Assembly: GCA_049459795.1 (NCBI GenBank)
Contig: JBMUDS010000043.1
Coordinates: 1-6,854, forward strand
From: SYAN01 sp049459795
Lineage (GTDB): Bacteria > Actinomycetota > Actinomycetes > Nanopelagicales > Nanopelagicaceae
Direction: 5' to 3'
DNA length: 6,854 nucleotides
In this document: positions 6,164 to 6,854 of the stretch, one piece after another
Position numbering within the stretch: the stretch's first letter is position 1
Layout of the letters: every line of letters starts with the position of its first letter
Made by a program: the position numbers and the translations under genes
Notes under the pieces: model-generated
Seen by the model: the letters and a program-made list of their open reading frames with translations, nothing else
What the model was told of the DNA's origin: nothing
Database searches by the model: none

Positions 6164-6854
6164 GGATTCCTTTGTTCCGTTCTTGTTCTTTCGCCAAATT
6201 GATTACTGACATCCACCACTTCTGGACCAAGGAAGCGACGAGCCAAAGATGCGAAGGCGTCAGGATCCCCAGTAGAGATGAATCGATGATGTGCTTCGGT
6301 GCTCCCACCAGGATTGAGCAGGTCGCGCTCGACCAGTTCCCGATAGAGATCCTTCGCTGTCTCATCCGCGGACGAGACGAGAGTGACCTCGTTGCCCATC
6401 ACGTAAGAGATGACGCCGGTGAGAAGTGGGTAATGGGTGCAGCCAAGGACCAGGGTGTCGACCTGTGCATCGATCAAGGGTTGCAAGTAGTCGCGGGCGA
6501 TCTTCGTGATCGTGGCGCCACTCGTCTCACCGCGCTCGACGAATTCGACGAAGAGTGGGCATGGCACTGAAGTGATCTCAAGGTGAGGTGCTGCCGCGAA
6601 GGAATCGAGATATGCGCGAGAATCGATCGTGGTTGCCGTTCCGATCACACCGATCTTCCCGCTTCTCGTCGCCGAGACTGCTCGCCGCACCGCTGGTTGG
6701 ATCACCTCGACGACAGGTAGGCCGTAGCGCTCCCTTGCATCTCGAAGCATCGCAGCGCTCGCGGTGTTGCACGCGATGACGAGAGCTTTGACGCCTTGCT
6801 CGACCAATTGATCGAGAAGTTCGAGTGAGAACGCCCGGACCTCTGCAAGTGGAC
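6160..6854 (-). CDS. murI: Glutamate racemase (5' partial)
   Basis: The gene runs off the right edge, so its N-terminus (about 35-45 residues, including the first catalytic-site motif) is outside. The frame stays open to 6852, giving 230 visible residues; the TTG at 6807 is internal. MurI converts L-glutamate to D-glutamate for peptidoglycan precursors in the cytoplasm, using two cysteines as acid and base. Both are visible: ACNTASA (Cys codon 6769-6771) and GCTHYPLL (Cys codon 6439-6441). Other family traits are PLAEVRAFS at the edge, KIGVIGTATTIDS and CPLFVEFVE. The C-terminal STGDPDAFASLARRFLG stretch resembles actinobacterial homologues. The stop codon overlaps the rph start by 4 bases, so murI is likely an upstream member of the murI-rph-rdgB transcript. 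The promoter must lie outside the window. Confidence 0.96.
   Translation of the reverse strand, partial: PLAEVRAFSLELLDQLVEQGVKALVIACNTASAAMLRDARERYGLPVVEVIQPAVRRAVSATRSGKIGVIGTATTIDSRAYLDSFAAAPHLEITSVPCPLFVEFVERGETSGATITKIARDYLQPLIDAQVDTLVLGCTHYPLLTGVISYVMGNEVTLVSSADETAKDLYRELVERDLLNPGGSTEAHHRFISTGDPDAFASLARRFLGPEVVDVSNQFGERTRTEQRNP
6168..6173 (-). promoter_or_regulatory. Ribosome binding site of rph inside the end of murI
   Basis: AAAGGA on the minus strand lies 4 bases before the rph ATG, within the last codons of murI. It supports the ATG at 6163 as the true rph start. Confidence 0.7.

Overview
The window looks like chromosomal DNA of an actinobacterium. The main evidence is the minus-strand run murI-rph-rdgB, an order I know from Mycobacterium and its relatives (where an extra gene sits between murI and rph). 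A DivIVA-like coiled-coil protein and an acyltransferase-3/SGNH protein of actinobacterial type agree with this. Base composition is moderate (near 50% GC by eye), and the surface protein at the left edge resembles the large secreted repeat proteins of small-genome freshwater actinobacteria (Nanopelagicales-like). That finer placement is inference.

Layout. Three genes read rightward and four leftward, converging at about 3772-3798. Rightward: (1) the C-terminal part of a large secreted surface protein (2-964, 5' end outside the window), with the end of a Gly-rich module, a SwmB-type domain, an Ig-like domain and a basic C-terminal domain; (2) a DivIVA-like coiled-coil protein (1071-1901) with eight back-to-back 11-residue units and a Lys-rich tail; (3) an integral-membrane O-acyltransferase with a C-terminal SGNH domain (1960-3771). 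Leftward, in transcription order: (4) murI, glutamate racemase (5' end outside the window); (5) rph, RNase PH, overlapping murI by 4 bases; (6) rdgB, the dITP/XTP pyrophosphatase, 20 bases further on; (7) a single-pass membrane protein (3799-4686) with a histone-H1-like Lys/Ala/Pro tail, a transmembrane helix, an acidic stalk and a fibronectin type III domain.

How they may work together. murI supplies D-glutamate for peptidoglycan. rph trims tRNA 3' ends and rdgB clears non-canonical purine nucleotides, so these are housekeeping genes that probably share a transcript. The rightward genes and gene 7 all look envelope-related: a secreted adhesin-like protein, a coiled-coil protein of a type that often organises poles or wall growth, an enzyme likely to acylate a surface glycan, and a protein that could link the membrane to a nucleic acid or other polyanion. 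No mobile element, CRISPR array, tRNA or rRNA was seen. The least ordinary items are gene 7 and the hendecad coiled coil; neither is proven to be a new system.
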